The notes under the pieces were generated by a model. The model was given only the letters and a program-made list of their open reading frames with translations, had not been told where the DNA came from and searched no databases. Below, piece after piece: positions 13,742 to 21,928 of a stretch of DNA of 27,604 bases (position 1 is its first letter; every line of letters begins with the position of its first letter). The DNA is from UBA10649 sp964597445. Lineage in GTDB: Bacteria > Actinomycetota > Actinomycetes > S36-B12. The position numbers were made by a program, and so were the translations under genes. The stretch lies in assembly GCA_964597445.1 (NCBI GenBank), contig CAZQXO010000028.1, positions 1 through 27,604 on the forward strand, in the 5' to 3' direction.

Positions 13742-15277
13742 TCAGCCGACTCGGGACCACAGCGACGGCGCCTGGATCCAGTTCGGATCCCCCACGCCCG
13801 TGTGCGACTGCACAGCCCGGTACGTCGCACCCTGGTGGGTGACGAGGTCGCCAGCCGAGTAGGAGGCGCGGGAGTCCCAGGCCGCCGACGCCACGGGCGT
13901 CGGGGTCGGCGTCGGGGTCGGGGCCGACGCCTCGATCGGCTGCCACAGGGAGCGGGCCTGGATCCAGTTCGGATCCCCGACGCCGGTGTGCGACTGCACC
14001 GCTCGGTACGTGGTGCCCTGATGCGTGACGATGGCCCCGGCCGCGTAGGACGCTCGCGGATCCCATGAACCCGAGGCGATCGGCGACGGTGTCGGCACGG
14101 GAGCCGGTGCGGCGGTCGTCGACCGAGTCAGGATGGTGCTGTCAGGTGACTCGTTGCCAGCCGCATCGATCGCGCGCACGGTGTACCGATACGTCGTGCC
14201 GGCGGAGAGCCCGGTGTCCATGACCCGAGTGGCCGACGTGGAGCGCACGAGCTGCCCGTTGCGGTAGATGCGGTAGCCGGTCACTCCGACATCATCGGTC
14301 GCGGCACCCCACATCAGATCGATCGAGGATGTCGTCTCACCCATCGAGTGCAGGTTGACCGGTGCACTCGGAGCAGTGGTGTCCGCCTGGGGTGCGCGCG
14401 TGGTGCGGACCGTCACGGCCGCACTGGGTGCCGAGGAGTTGCCCGATCCGTCAACGGCCGTGACCCGATAGACGTAGGACGTGTCCGCCCGGAGACCCTG
14501 GTCCGTGAACCGCGGTGAGGTGGAGGTCGCCACTCGGACACCGTCCCGATGGATGACATAGGTCAGGGCACTGCCACTCGTGTCACTCGATGCCTGCCAC
14601 GAGAGTGCCACCGAGGACGGCCCCGTCGCGCTCGCGACCACCGAGGCGGGGGTCGAGGGTGGCGTGGTGTCGACGACAGCGGATCCCGTGACGTTCACAT
14701 CGATGACGTTGTAGAAGGCATTGACCGTGTCGGCTACGTCCCAGACCGCCAGGATGACGTGGTAGCCCGAGCGATTGGCAGGCACCGTGATGACGTGATC
14801 GGGATTCGTGCTCGCTGCGGAACCGTCATGCTGCACCTCGCCGATGAGATCGAGGGCGTCACGTGACAGGGGTGCGTTCTGGTTCCAGCCCTGCTTCGTC
14901 ATGTAGTAGTGCCACTTCGCCGTGCGATGCGGCGCGGTGTAGGTCCAGTCGAACAGCAGGGGTCCGGCCTGAATATCGGTCTTCACCCACCGCGTGGGCG
15001 ACTGCTCGTCGAGCTTGCCGCCGAACAGCCCGCCCGCCGAGGCGATCTGGCCGTCCGCCGGACCGCCCGCCGGAAAGCCCTTGAGCCCCTCGAGGCTCTG
15101 GGGCTCGTACTGAAGACCCCCACAGTCCCGATTCTCGCCCGTCTTGCACAGGTGGGTTCGGCTGTCGGGTGCCTGTACGTATCCGTGCGCTCCCGCCGGC
15201 ACTGCGGCCACCGTTCCCGCCACCGCGAGCCCGACCGCACCTCCCAGCGCTGTCAGGACTGACGTCCTCGCCTTCAT
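13742..15277 (-). CDS. Secreted AA10 lytic polysaccharide monooxygenase with two FnIII and two CBM5/12 modules
   Basis: 511 residues. The signal peptide (1-30, ending VPAGA) is cut so that His31 becomes the N-terminus, as the copper histidine brace requires; the second ligand is His117 in TAPHRTAKWHYYMTK and the axial Phe is Phe188 in VADTVNAFYNVIDV. The catalytic domain spans about 31-195. Two fibronectin type III modules (about 205-292 and 301-388) and two CBM5/12 chitin-binding-type modules (403-447 and 464-509) follow, joined by Pro/Thr-rich linkers. It cleaves chitin, or possibly cellulose, oxidatively outside the cell. I chose ATG 15277 because GGAGAGG lies upstream and the signal peptide begins there; the frame extends further upstream without a signal. 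No chitinase is in the window. Confidence 0.93.
   Translation of the reverse strand: MKARTSVLTALGGAVGLAVAGTVAAVPAGAHGYVQAPDSRTHLCKTGENRDCGGLQYEPQSLEGLKGFPAGGPADGQIASAGGLFGGKLDEQSPTRWVKTDIQAGPLLFDWTYTAPHRTAKWHYYMTKQGWNQNAPLSRDALDLIGEVQHDGSAASTNPDHVITVPANRSGYHVILAVWDVADTVNAFYNVIDVNVTGSAVVDTTPPSTPASVVASATGPSSVALSWQASSDTSGSALTYVIHRDGVRVATSTSPRFTDQGLRADTSYVYRVTAVDGSGNSSAPSAAVTVRTTRAPQADTTAPSAPVNLHSMGETTSSIDLMWGAATDDVGVTGYRIYRNGQLVRSTSATRVMDTGLSAGTTYRYTVRAIDAAGNESPDSTILTRSTTAAPAPVPTPSPIASGSWDPRASYAAGAIVTHQGTTYRAVQSHTGVGDPNWIQARSLWQPIEASAPTPTPTPTPVASAAWDSRASYSAGDLVTHQGATYRAVQSHTGVGDPNWIQAPSLWSRVG
13751..14071 (-). repeat. Tandem near-identical CBM5/12 modules in the LPMO gene
   Basis: The segments 13751-13888 and 13937-14071 encode modules that match at most positions, sharing VTHQG, TYRAVQSHTGVGDPNWIQA and SLW. 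The similarity is also strong at DNA level, around TGGATCCAGTTCGGATCC. They are separated by a PTPTPTPTP linker, pointing to a recent internal duplication. Confidence 0.8.
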
Positions 15278-15373
15278 GATGGTCCTCTCCACATATGCGT
15301 CCACTCTGGACTCTTGAGTGATACCCGGATCCCGTGGAGTCGAAACATCGCTCACCGATGGTTGACTAGCGGC

Positions 15374-16468
15374 ATGCCCTCGACCGATCGCCTGTCCGTG
15401 CTCCTGGTGGGCTACGGCCTCGCCGGGCGCGTGTTCCATGCGCCGCTCATCAGGGCCACGCCTGGCCTGTCCCTGACGGGCGTCGTCACGTCGAACCCGG
15501 ATCGAGCCGCCCGGGCCCGCGAGGAGCATCCCGAGGTGACCATCTTCAGTGACCTCGAGACCGCACTCACGGCCCCTGTCGATCTCGTCGTCGTCGCCAC
15601 GGCGAATCGCACACACGTCTCGTCAGCTGAGGCAGCACTGCGAGCAGGAGCACACGTCGTCGTCGACAAGCCGATCGCCGCCGATGCAGCCGAGGCACAG
15701 TCCCTTGCCGATCGTGCGGACTCCCTCGGACTCCTGGTCGTGCCCTTCCAGAATCGACGCTGGGACAGCGACATCCTGACGGCCCTGCACGTCGCCGAGT
15801 CCGGTGCTCTGGGCATGATCCACCGCTTCGAGTCGCGAATCGACCGCATGCGCGTCGCACCCAAGCCGGGGTGGCGCGGATCCGCCGATCCCGCCGATCT
15901 CGGCGGCATGCTGTACGACCTCGGGTCTCACCTCGTCGATCAGGCGCTCCTGCTGATGGGCCCGGCGGTCAGTGTCTCGGCCACCGTGAGATCCGTCCGC
16001 CCGACGGACCCGACGGATGACGACGTCGTCATCCTCCTCACGCACGACTCCGGTGCCGTCAGCGTGCTCAGCGCCAGCCAGGTCGGAGCCTTTTCCGAGC
16101 CACGGATGACCCTCCTCGGCACCCGAGGAGGCCTGCGGATCCCGAGGGCCGACACCCAGGAGGACGTGCTGCGCACCGGCCTCATCCCCGGCACCGACTG
16201 GGGCATGGAGCCTGAGGGGCATGCGGCCCTCCTGCGCACGTACGACGACGAGAGTGCCGCCACCGAGCGATACCTGCCCCTGCAAGCAGGCCAGTGGCCC
16301 GTCTTCTACCGCGAGGTCGAGGGGGCGATCCGTGGGCAGGGCCCGGCTCCCGTTGCGATCGCCGACGTCATCGCCGATCTGAGAGTGCTCGACGCGGCAC
16401 GCGCGTCGAGTGCCGCATCCGCGACGATCAGGCTGGATCCTCCCGCAGGTCACTCCACCGCCAGGTGA
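15374..16468 (+). CDS. Gfo/Idh/MocA family NAD(P)-dependent oxidoreductase
   Basis: 364 residues. The Rossmann motif GYGLAG (13-18) opens the protein, and VDKPIA with Lys99-Pro100 is the family's EKP-type motif. The C-terminal domain carries GGMLYDLGSHLVDQALLLMG, whose Asp and His are the usual catalytic region. Members oxidise or epimerise sugars, inositols or related polyols. I start at ATG 15374, directly before the first strand (MPSTDRLSVLLVGYG); an in-frame ATG at 15314 adds 20 residues that do not look like family sequence. No good Shine-Dalgarno site precedes it, so it may be leaderless. Its last 41 bases overlap the convergent epimerase gene. The substrate is unknown; the sugar genes next door are suggestive only. 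Confidence 0.9.
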   Translation: MPSTDRLSVLLVGYGLAGRVFHAPLIRATPGLSLTGVVTSNPDRAARAREEHPEVTIFSDLETALTAPVDLVVVATANRTHVSSAEAALRAGAHVVVDKPIAADAAEAQSLADRADSLGLLVVPFQNRRWDSDILTALHVAESGALGMIHRFESRIDRMRVAPKPGWRGSADPADLGGMLYDLGSHLVDQALLLMGPAVSVSATVRSVRPTDPTDDDVVILLTHDSGAVSVLSASQVGAFSEPRMTLLGTRGGLRIPRADTQEDVLRTGLIPGTDWGMEPEGHAALLRTYDDESAATERYLPLQAGQWPVFYREVEGAIRGQGPAPVAIADVIADLRVLDAARASSAASATIRLDPPAGHSTAR

Positions 16469-17264
16469 CCGTGAGCCGGAGGGGCTCACCCGGTGCAGCG
16501 TGCTGCGCGGCGTGCCATGGTCGATCCTCCAGCGCATCCGGAGGACCAGTCTGCGGCTCCAGGCAGACGCACTCCGAACGGACGTCGAACACCACGAACC
16601 ACGAACCGTCCGAGTCGACGTCAAGCCGCAGCACCCCCGGCCACTCGAGGTGGGCCTGACCGTCAGGCACGCGGAAGGCGTCGTCGTAGGGTCCCGGGAC
16701 GATGTCGGCGGAGAACGACTCCGGAAGCCCGTCCTGGTCACGCAGCAGCATGCCGTCGGCATCCATCCACCACGCCAGCTCACGGCCCCCGACCTCGCGG
16801 CGGAACCATGGGTGCCAGCCCACGGTCACAGGAAACGGCTTCTCCTCGGCCTGCACCTCGATGGTCGTCATGAGGCTGTCGGGCAGGAGGATCCATGATG
16901 TCACGACGGTCATGGGCCACGGCCACGACGGGTGATCGTCGGTCGCGAGGACCGCCTCGGCGCGCGTCTCCTCCTGCAGGGTGGACACGACTCGCGCCGA
17001 CTGGTCCAGGACGGTGCCGTGCAGGGCCCAGGGCGCGTAGGTGACCGGAAGGGCATGCAGCCCGCTGGCGGTCGGTACCGCATTGCTCCGTAGTCGCCCA
17101 GCCCAAGGGGCCATGGCGTACATCCCGTGCTCGACGGCATGCGAGCCGAAGCGATGGAGCAGCTCGAGGCCGCCGATGCTCCACGACACGGCCCGCCCAC
17201 CAGACGAGGGGTCGATGATGATGCGGGCGTCGCCGACGGACAGGTGCAGGAGGTCGTCCGACAT
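16428..17264 (-). CDS. Aldose 1-epimerase family protein
   Basis: 278 residues of the galactose mutarotase fold. Expected residues are visible: Arg57 and Asn61 in APWAGRLRSN, His82 in WALHGT, His151 in VGWHPWF, and the catalytic-base Glu236 in VCLEPQTGP. It interconverts alpha and beta sugar anomers, which would help feed aldose into xylose isomerase. It is the last gene of the minus-strand sugar operon, four bases after the ROK stop. No terminator space exists at its 3' end because it overlaps the MocA gene by 41 bases. Confidence 0.9.
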   Translation of the reverse strand: MSDDLLHLSVGDARIIIDPSSGGRAVSWSIGGLELLHRFGSHAVEHGMYAMAPWAGRLRSNAVPTASGLHALPVTYAPWALHGTVLDQSARVVSTLQEETRAEAVLATDDHPSWPWPMTVVTSWILLPDSLMTTIEVQAEEKPFPVTVGWHPWFRREVGGRELAWWMDADGMLLRDQDGLPESFSADIVPGPYDDAFRVPDGQAHLEWPGVLRLDVDSDGSWFVVFDVRSECVCLEPQTGPPDALEDRPWHAAQHAAPGEPLRLTVTWRWSDLREDPA

Positions 17265-17268
17265 GCCG

Positions 17269-18486
17269 TCAGGACGCCGTCGCGTGCACGGACTCGGCGA
17301 GAACAGCCATGGGGTCGGCCAGCAGCCCCTCGAAGGCGGCCTCCGCGGCCCCCAGCAGCGTGCTGTCGGCCTTCAGGGCCGGGACCTCGACACGAGCCTG
17401 CTCCCGCGCCGCCGGAAGGGCGTGGTGCACCTGGCTGAGCACCGTCGAGGAGACCAGTGGGTACAGCAGGCGCAGGTGCCCACCGAGGACGATGACCTCG
17501 GGGTTGAACAGGTTGACCAGGTTGGCCAGGCCGATGCCCAGCCAGTACCCCGCAGAGTCGATCGCGTGCCGGGCTGACGCGGACCCGCCGTTGGCTGCCG
17601 CGAGGACCTCGAGCATGCCGGCCGACTCATCGCGGACACCCGCGGCGCGCACGATGGCGTCATGCCCGATGACCGTCTCCCAGCACCCCCGAGCACCGCA
17701 GCGGCACTCCGTGCCGTCAGGATCCACGACCATGTGACCGACCTCGCCGCCGAACCCACCGGCACCGAGCATGGGCCGACCGTCGATGATCACGCCACCG
17801 CCGATACCGACCTCACCAGACAGGTAGATGAGGTTGCGGTAACGGGCACCGACGCCGCGCACATGCTCGGCAAGAGCGCCCAGGTCCGCATCGTTGCTGA
17901 CCGAGACGAGCGGCGTGAAGCCGTACTCGGCGGTCAGCGCCTCCCGCAGGAGCTGGCCGAGCGGAGCATCGATCCATCCGAGGTTGGGTGCCTGACGCAC
18001 GAGCCCGTCGGCGTGATCCACGACGCCCGGGACCCCCACGCCGACACCCACCCACGCCGCCCCCTCCGGAGCCCGACGCAGCGCCTGCCGGATCAGCGAC
18101 AGCATGCTGCGAACAGCCTGGGACGGGGGGAAGTCGACGCGTTCGTGCCGCAGTTCCCGCCGCCAGAGCTCCCGCCCACCGAGGCCCACGAGGGCGACGA
18201 TCGTGGACTCGACCTTGAGGTCGAACGCGATCACGACAGCCGACTCGGCCACCGGCTCCACACGCAGCGACGGACGGCCCACCTGCCCCGGGAGTCCGGC
18301 CGCCTCTGTCACGAGCCCCGCCTCCGCGAGCTCCGAGACCAGGACGCCGACGGTGCTGCGATTCAAACCGCTGTAGGCCACGAGGTCCGAGCGCCGCATC
18401 GCACCCCCCTCGTGCAGGCGGCGGAGGAGACCAGCGCGGTTGAACCGCCGCAGGTCATCCTGCGTGGAGGCCGTGCGCATCGCCAT
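17269..18486 (-). CDS. ROK family transcriptional regulator (XylR-like)
   Basis: 405 residues: an N-terminal winged helix-turn-helix (about 28-60, GAMRRSDLVAYSGLNRSTVG) followed by a ROK sugar-binding domain. The ROK zinc site is intact: His251 in GEVGHMVV and Cys261, Cys263 and Cys268 in CRCGARGC. Such proteins (XylR, NagC) repress sugar genes and let go when sugar binds. The start is either ATG 18486 or ATG 18480; neither has a strong ribosome site. It is encoded inside the xylose operon, 13 bases after the permease stop, so it probably controls the palindrome at 23151-23173 upstream of xylA and thus its own synthesis (inference). Confidence 0.9.
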   Translation of the reverse strand: MAMRTASTQDDLRRFNRAGLLRRLHEGGAMRRSDLVAYSGLNRSTVGVLVSELAEAGLVTEAAGLPGQVGRPSLRVEPVAESAVVIAFDLKVESTIVALVGLGGRELWRRELRHERVDFPPSQAVRSMLSLIRQALRRAPEGAAWVGVGVGVPGVVDHADGLVRQAPNLGWIDAPLGQLLREALTAEYGFTPLVSVSNDADLGALAEHVRGVGARYRNLIYLSGEVGIGGGVIIDGRPMLGAGGFGGEVGHMVVDPDGTECRCGARGCWETVIGHDAIVRAAGVRDESAGMLEVLAAANGGSASARHAIDSAGYWLGIGLANLVNLFNPEVIVLGGHLRLLYPLVSSTVLSQVHHALPAAREQARVEVPALKADSTLLGAAEAAFEGLLADPMAVLAESVHATAS

Positions 18487-18499
18487 CGTGGAAGGGCAC

Positions 18500-19798
18500 C
18501 TACCCCGCACTGGCTCGCTTGCGCGAGATCGCATCGACACTCGCCGCGACGAGCAGAACAAGCCCCGTGACGACGAACTGGATGCCGGACTGCTGGGTGA
18601 TCAGCGGAAGTCCGTTCGCGATGACGGCGATCACGAGGCCGCCGATCACCGCATCCATGACCTTGCCCTTGCCACCGAACAGGCTCGTGCCGCCGATCAC
18701 GGCCGCGCCCACCGCGAAGAGCAGCGTCTGCGCGCCACCCGTCGTCGGCGACACCGAGTTGTCACGCGAGGCCAGGAGCACACCGGCGACGGCCGCCAGG
18801 GTGGAGCCGATCATGAAGCAGTAGATCTTGACCATCTTCACATTGATGCCCGCGCGACGTGACGCCTCGGCATTGCCGCCGACGGCGTACACATGTCGCC
18901 CGAACGAGGTCCTGCTGAGCACGAAGGTCAGGCCGACGACGAGGACGATCACGACGAGCACCGCCCACGGCACGCCCTCGATGACAGGGATGCATCCCAC
19001 CGGGGCCTCACCCGTGGCCGGGCAGGACTCCTTGCCCGGGCGGACGATCTGGCGCTGCTGGCTCAGGACGTAGACCAGGACGCCCATCATCACCGCGAGG
19101 GAGAGGGACTTCGCGACCCACACGGATGTCGCTGTGGCGCGCAGACCGGCCCGCCGACGGCCGGCGATCGCACGCCAGGACACGAGGGCGTAGCCCAGGA
19201 CGACGACGGCCCACATCACCCAGCCGGCCCAGAGGGGCATGTTCTGGTTCATGATGGCGAGCAGCACGTCACTGCGCAGACGGATGGTGCCGCCCTCACC
19301 GATGATCAGGAGCATGACGCCCTGAAGGGCCAGGAACATCGCCAGCGTGACCACGAACGACGGGATGCCGAGCCGAGCGACCAGTGTTCCGATGAAGAGG
19401 CCGATCACCGTGCCGGTCAGGAGGCCGATGATGAGTGCGACCGGCCACGCCACGCCCCACGACGACAGGGCCACGGCCAGGACCGCGGCGGACGTGCCTG
19501 CGGTGAATCCGGCGGAGAGATCGATCTCGCCCAGGAGCAGGACGAAGACCAGGCCCATGGCCAGCACGATGATGGCGGCCGACTGGTTGAGCAGGTTCGC
19601 GAAGTTGAAGAACGAGAAGAACGTCTCGGGCTTGAGTGCCGTGAAGAGGAGGAAGAGGACGATCAGGCCCAGCACCGCAGGAAGGGAACCGACATCGCCA
19701 CCGCGCACTCGGGTGAAGTAGTCGCCGATCGCCGGACCGACACCGTTGCGGTCGCCGGCCGCCGCCACGTCGACATCCGTGGTCTGGTGGTTGCTCAT
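18500..19798 (-). CDS. Sugar ABC transporter permease (XylH/RbsC type)
   Basis: 432 residues with about ten hydrophobic membrane segments between residues 40 and 425. LLGEIDLSAGFTAG is the hallmark of the ribose/xylose permease family, and RTSFGRHVYAVGGNAEASRRAGI is the conserved cytoplasmic loop that meets the ATPase. XylH-type permeases are longer than RbsC, owing to an inserted region in the middle as seen here (about 205-275), which favours xylose. The ATG at 19798 overlaps the ATPase stop as ATGA. A long N-terminal cytosolic tail rich in Asp and Gly precedes the first helix. Confidence 0.92.
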   Translation of the reverse strand: MSNHQTTDVDVAAAGDRNGVGPAIGDYFTRVRGGDVGSLPAVLGLIVLFLLFTALKPETFFSFFNFANLLNQSAAIIVLAMGLVFVLLLGEIDLSAGFTAGTSAAVLAVALSSWGVAWPVALIIGLLTGTVIGLFIGTLVARLGIPSFVVTLAMFLALQGVMLLIIGEGGTIRLRSDVLLAIMNQNMPLWAGWVMWAVVVLGYALVSWRAIAGRRRAGLRATATSVWVAKSLSLAVMMGVLVYVLSQQRQIVRPGKESCPATGEAPVGCIPVIEGVPWAVLVVIVLVVGLTFVLSRTSFGRHVYAVGGNAEASRRAGINVKMVKIYCFMIGSTLAAVAGVLLASRDNSVSPTTGGAQTLLFAVGAAVIGGTSLFGGKGKVMDAVIGGLVIAVIANGLPLITQQSGIQFVVTGLVLLVAASVDAISRKRASAG

Positions 19799-20583
19799 GC
19801 CGCACCTCCCACGATGGTGTCGTCGACCTGAATGCCGATCTCCCCCGACCGGCCCGTCGTGATGAGCTCGACAATGCTGCTGTGGGTGACCTCGCCGACC
19901 TTGACCTGGGCGGCCATCTGTCCGAGGTAGAGGCACGCGATGTTGTCGGCCACCTGCATGACGTCATTCATGTTGTGGGAGATGAGGATGACCGCGAGAC
20001 CGTTGTCGGCAAGGCGCCTCACGAGGTTGAGCACCTGCTCGGTCTGGGCCACGCCCAGCGCAGCAGTCGGCTCGTCGAGGATCACCATCTTCGAGTTCCA
20101 GAGCACGGCCCGGGCGATGGCGACCGTCTGGCGCTGTCCGCCGGACAGGCTGGACACCTGCTGCCGCACCGACTTCAGGGTGCGGACCGAGAGTCCCTTC
20201 AGCGTCTCGGTCGCGCGCTTCTCCATCTCGATCTCATCGAGGGTCGCGAACCGGGTCTCCTCGCGACCGAGGAACATGTTGTGGACGACATCGAGGTTGT
20301 CGCACAGCGCGAGGTCCTGATACACGACCTCGATGCCGAGCGCGTTGGCGTCCTTCGGGTCGCTCACCGAGGCCGCCTTGCCGTCGAAGATGTACTCACC
20401 GCTGTCGAAGGAGTAGATGCCGGCGATCCCCTTGATCAGCGTGCTCTTGCCGGCACCGTTGTCGCCGACAAGGGCGGTCACCTGACCGGACCACACGGAC
20501 AGGTCGACGTCGTGCAGGACGTGGACCGGGCCGAAGCTCTTGTTGATGCCCCTGAGCTGGAGCAGCGGGGTGTCAGACGTCAT
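19795..20583 (-). CDS. Sugar ABC transporter ATP-binding protein (single nucleotide-binding domain)
   Basis: 262 residues with Walker A GDNGAGKST (40-48), Q-loop YQDLALCDNL, signature LSGGQRQ (146-152), Walker B VILDEPT (to 173) and the switch His in ISHNMNDVM. The classic XylG or RbsA partner of this permease class has two fused nucleotide-binding domains (about 500 residues); this one has one, as in FrcA-like systems, so it probably works as a homodimer. It powers uptake by the permease encoded directly downstream, with which it shares a four-base overlap. It is separated from the binding-protein gene by 130 bases holding a hairpin. Confidence 0.93.
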   Translation of the reverse strand: MTSDTPLLQLRGINKSFGPVHVLHDVDLSVWSGQVTALVGDNGAGKSTLIKGIAGIYSFDSGEYIFDGKAASVSDPKDANALGIEVVYQDLALCDNLDVVHNMFLGREETRFATLDEIEMEKRATETLKGLSVRTLKSVRQQVSSLSGGQRQTVAIARAVLWNSKMVILDEPTAALGVAQTEQVLNLVRRLADNGLAVILISHNMNDVMQVADNIACLYLGQMAAQVKVGEVTHSSIVELITTGRSGEIGIQVDDTIVGGAA

Positions 20584-20644
20584 GGACCAACCTTGTCGTA
20601 GTCGGCGCGGTGGCGTGGGTGATTCGGGAACGTGCCTCGGAACG

Positions 20645-20679
20645 CCGATGGGGGTGGGTCATCGACCCACCCCCATCGG
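20645..20679 (-). terminator. Intra-operon hairpin between binding-protein and ATPase genes
   Basis: 20645-20660 and 20664-20679 are exact reverse complements, a 16-bp stem with loop ATC and a G/C-rich run of CCCACCCCC. No T tract follows on the minus strand. The likely role is partial termination or protection of the upstream mRNA, giving more binding protein than ATPase and permease, as is common in ABC operons. The rest of the 130-base gap shows nothing else. Confidence 0.7.
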
Positions 20680-20713
20680 TTCCATTCATGCCGACCAGAG
20701 GTCGGCGGGGGTG

Positions 20714-21859
20714 CTACTGAACGCCGAACTCAGCGCACTTCGTCTTGAGCTCGTCCGTGGCGCACACCTTGTCGACGGTGGTGAAGCCGTCGGCGATGAC
20801 GTCCTTGACGGTGTCAGCGAAGATCGGCTGCGGCTCGAGCAGCACGGAGGCCACCTCGGTGCCCGCCTCGCTGTCGGTGGTCGTGCCCGTCGCCAGGGCG
20901 TCGGCAGCGGCCGTGTCGCCGTTCAGGAGGGCGACGGCGAGCGCAGCTGCGGCGTCGGCCTGCTTCTTGACGGCCTTGTAGACGGTCACGCACTGGGTGC
21001 CCATGAGCACGCGCTGCAGACCCTCGTCGGTGGCGTCCTGGCCGGAGACCGGGATGGCGCCAGCCTGGCCGTTGCGGTCGAGGACCGCGATGGCCGCGCC
21101 ACCGAGGCCGTCGTTCGCCGCGGCGACGGCGACGAAGTTACCGTTGGCGTCGGTGTACATCTGCTCGAAGATCGTGCCGGCCTTGGTGTTGTCCCAGTCC
21201 GGAACGGCCTGATCGGCAGCGACGGTGAAGCCAGCGCCCTCGAGAGCTGCCTGGTAGCCCTGCTTGAACAGGGTGGCGTTGTTGTCGGTCGGCGAGCCGT
21301 TGAGCAGGGCGACGGGGCCCTCGGTCACGCCAGCGTCGTTGAGGCACTTGATGAGGCCCTCGCCGATCGCGGTGCCCACGGCCACGTTGTCGAAGGACAC
21401 GTAGTACTGGGCGCCGCCACCGAGGGTGAGACGGTCGTAGTCGATGACGGGAACGCCAGCGGCGGTCGCCTTCGCGATCACGGCCGAGCCGGTCTCGCTG
21501 TCGAGGTTGACGATGGCCAGGACACCACAGCCACCGGCGAGCATGCCGTCGGCGATGGTCTGGAACTTGGCCTTGTCACCGTTCGCGTTCTGGATGTCGT
21601 ACTCGACGCCAGCAGCCTGGAAGGCCTGCTCGAGGAACGGACGGTCGGCGGTCTCCCAGCGAGCCGACGAAGCGGCGTCGGGCAGGATCACGCAGGCCTT
21701 GCCACCGGCGGCGGCAGCCTCACCGGCGACCTCCTCGGCAGCAGTGGCCTCGGGCGAAGCGGCGGCGTCAGTGGTCTCCTCGGAGGAGCTGCTGCACGCA
21801 GCAACGAGCAGTGAGGCGGCAGCGAGGCCGGCGACTGCTCCGATCAGTTTCTTGGACAT
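20714..21859 (-). CDS. Sugar ABC transporter substrate-binding lipoprotein (XylF/RbsB type)
   Basis: 381 residues. An N-terminal lipobox, SLLVAAC, places lipidated Cys22 after a short positively charged MSKK head and hydrophobic core; a Ser/Glu/Ala-rich linker follows. The rest is a periplasmic-binding-protein type 1 sugar fold: VIDYDRL, NGSPTDNNATLF, AAANDGLGGAAI and VSGQDATDEGLQ are landmarks of xylose/ribose binding proteins. ATG 21859 is preceded by GAGGAAGGGA nine bases upstream; an in-frame TTG six bases earlier is less well spaced. It follows xylA by 69 bases with no promoter or operator visible between, so it is probably read from the xylA promoter. Xylose as ligand is inferred from context. 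Confidence 0.92.
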   Translation of the reverse strand: MSKKLIGAVAGLAAASLLVAACSSSSEETTDAAASPEATAAEEVAGEAAAAGGKACVILPDAASSARWETADRPFLEQAFQAAGVEYDIQNANGDKAKFQTIADGMLAGGCGVLAIVNLDSETGSAVIAKATAAGVPVIDYDRLTLGGGAQYYVSFDNVAVGTAIGEGLIKCLNDAGVTEGPVALLNGSPTDNNATLFKQGYQAALEGAGFTVAADQAVPDWDNTKAGTIFEQMYTDANGNFVAVAAANDGLGGAAIAVLDRNGQAGAIPVSGQDATDEGLQRVLMGTQCVTVYKAVKKQADAAAALAVALLNGDTAAADALATGTTTDSEAGTEVASVLLEPQPIFADTVKDVIADGFTTVDKVCATDELKTKCAEFGVQ

Positions 21860-21928
21860 GCGCAAATGTCCCTTCCTCGCAGACGAAGCTGCGTGTTCTG
21901 GTGGGTGGACTCGACGCCGTCCTCGGAA

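Noticed and set aside
11896..13830. A 644-codon open frame on the minus strand across the ThDP gene
   Set aside because: It is antisense to a gene with full family motifs, has no recognisable domain and shows Arg/Gly/Pro-rich shadow composition typical of GC-rich DNA.
13751..14071. Tandem CBM repeat as an assembly artefact
   Set aside because: The two copies differ at several codons and have different flanking linkers, so a true duplication is more likely.
15278..15616. Longer N-terminus of the LPMO (frame open to 15616)
   Set aside because: The extension has no signal peptide, overlaps the MocA gene start, and would bury the signal sequence that must expose His31.
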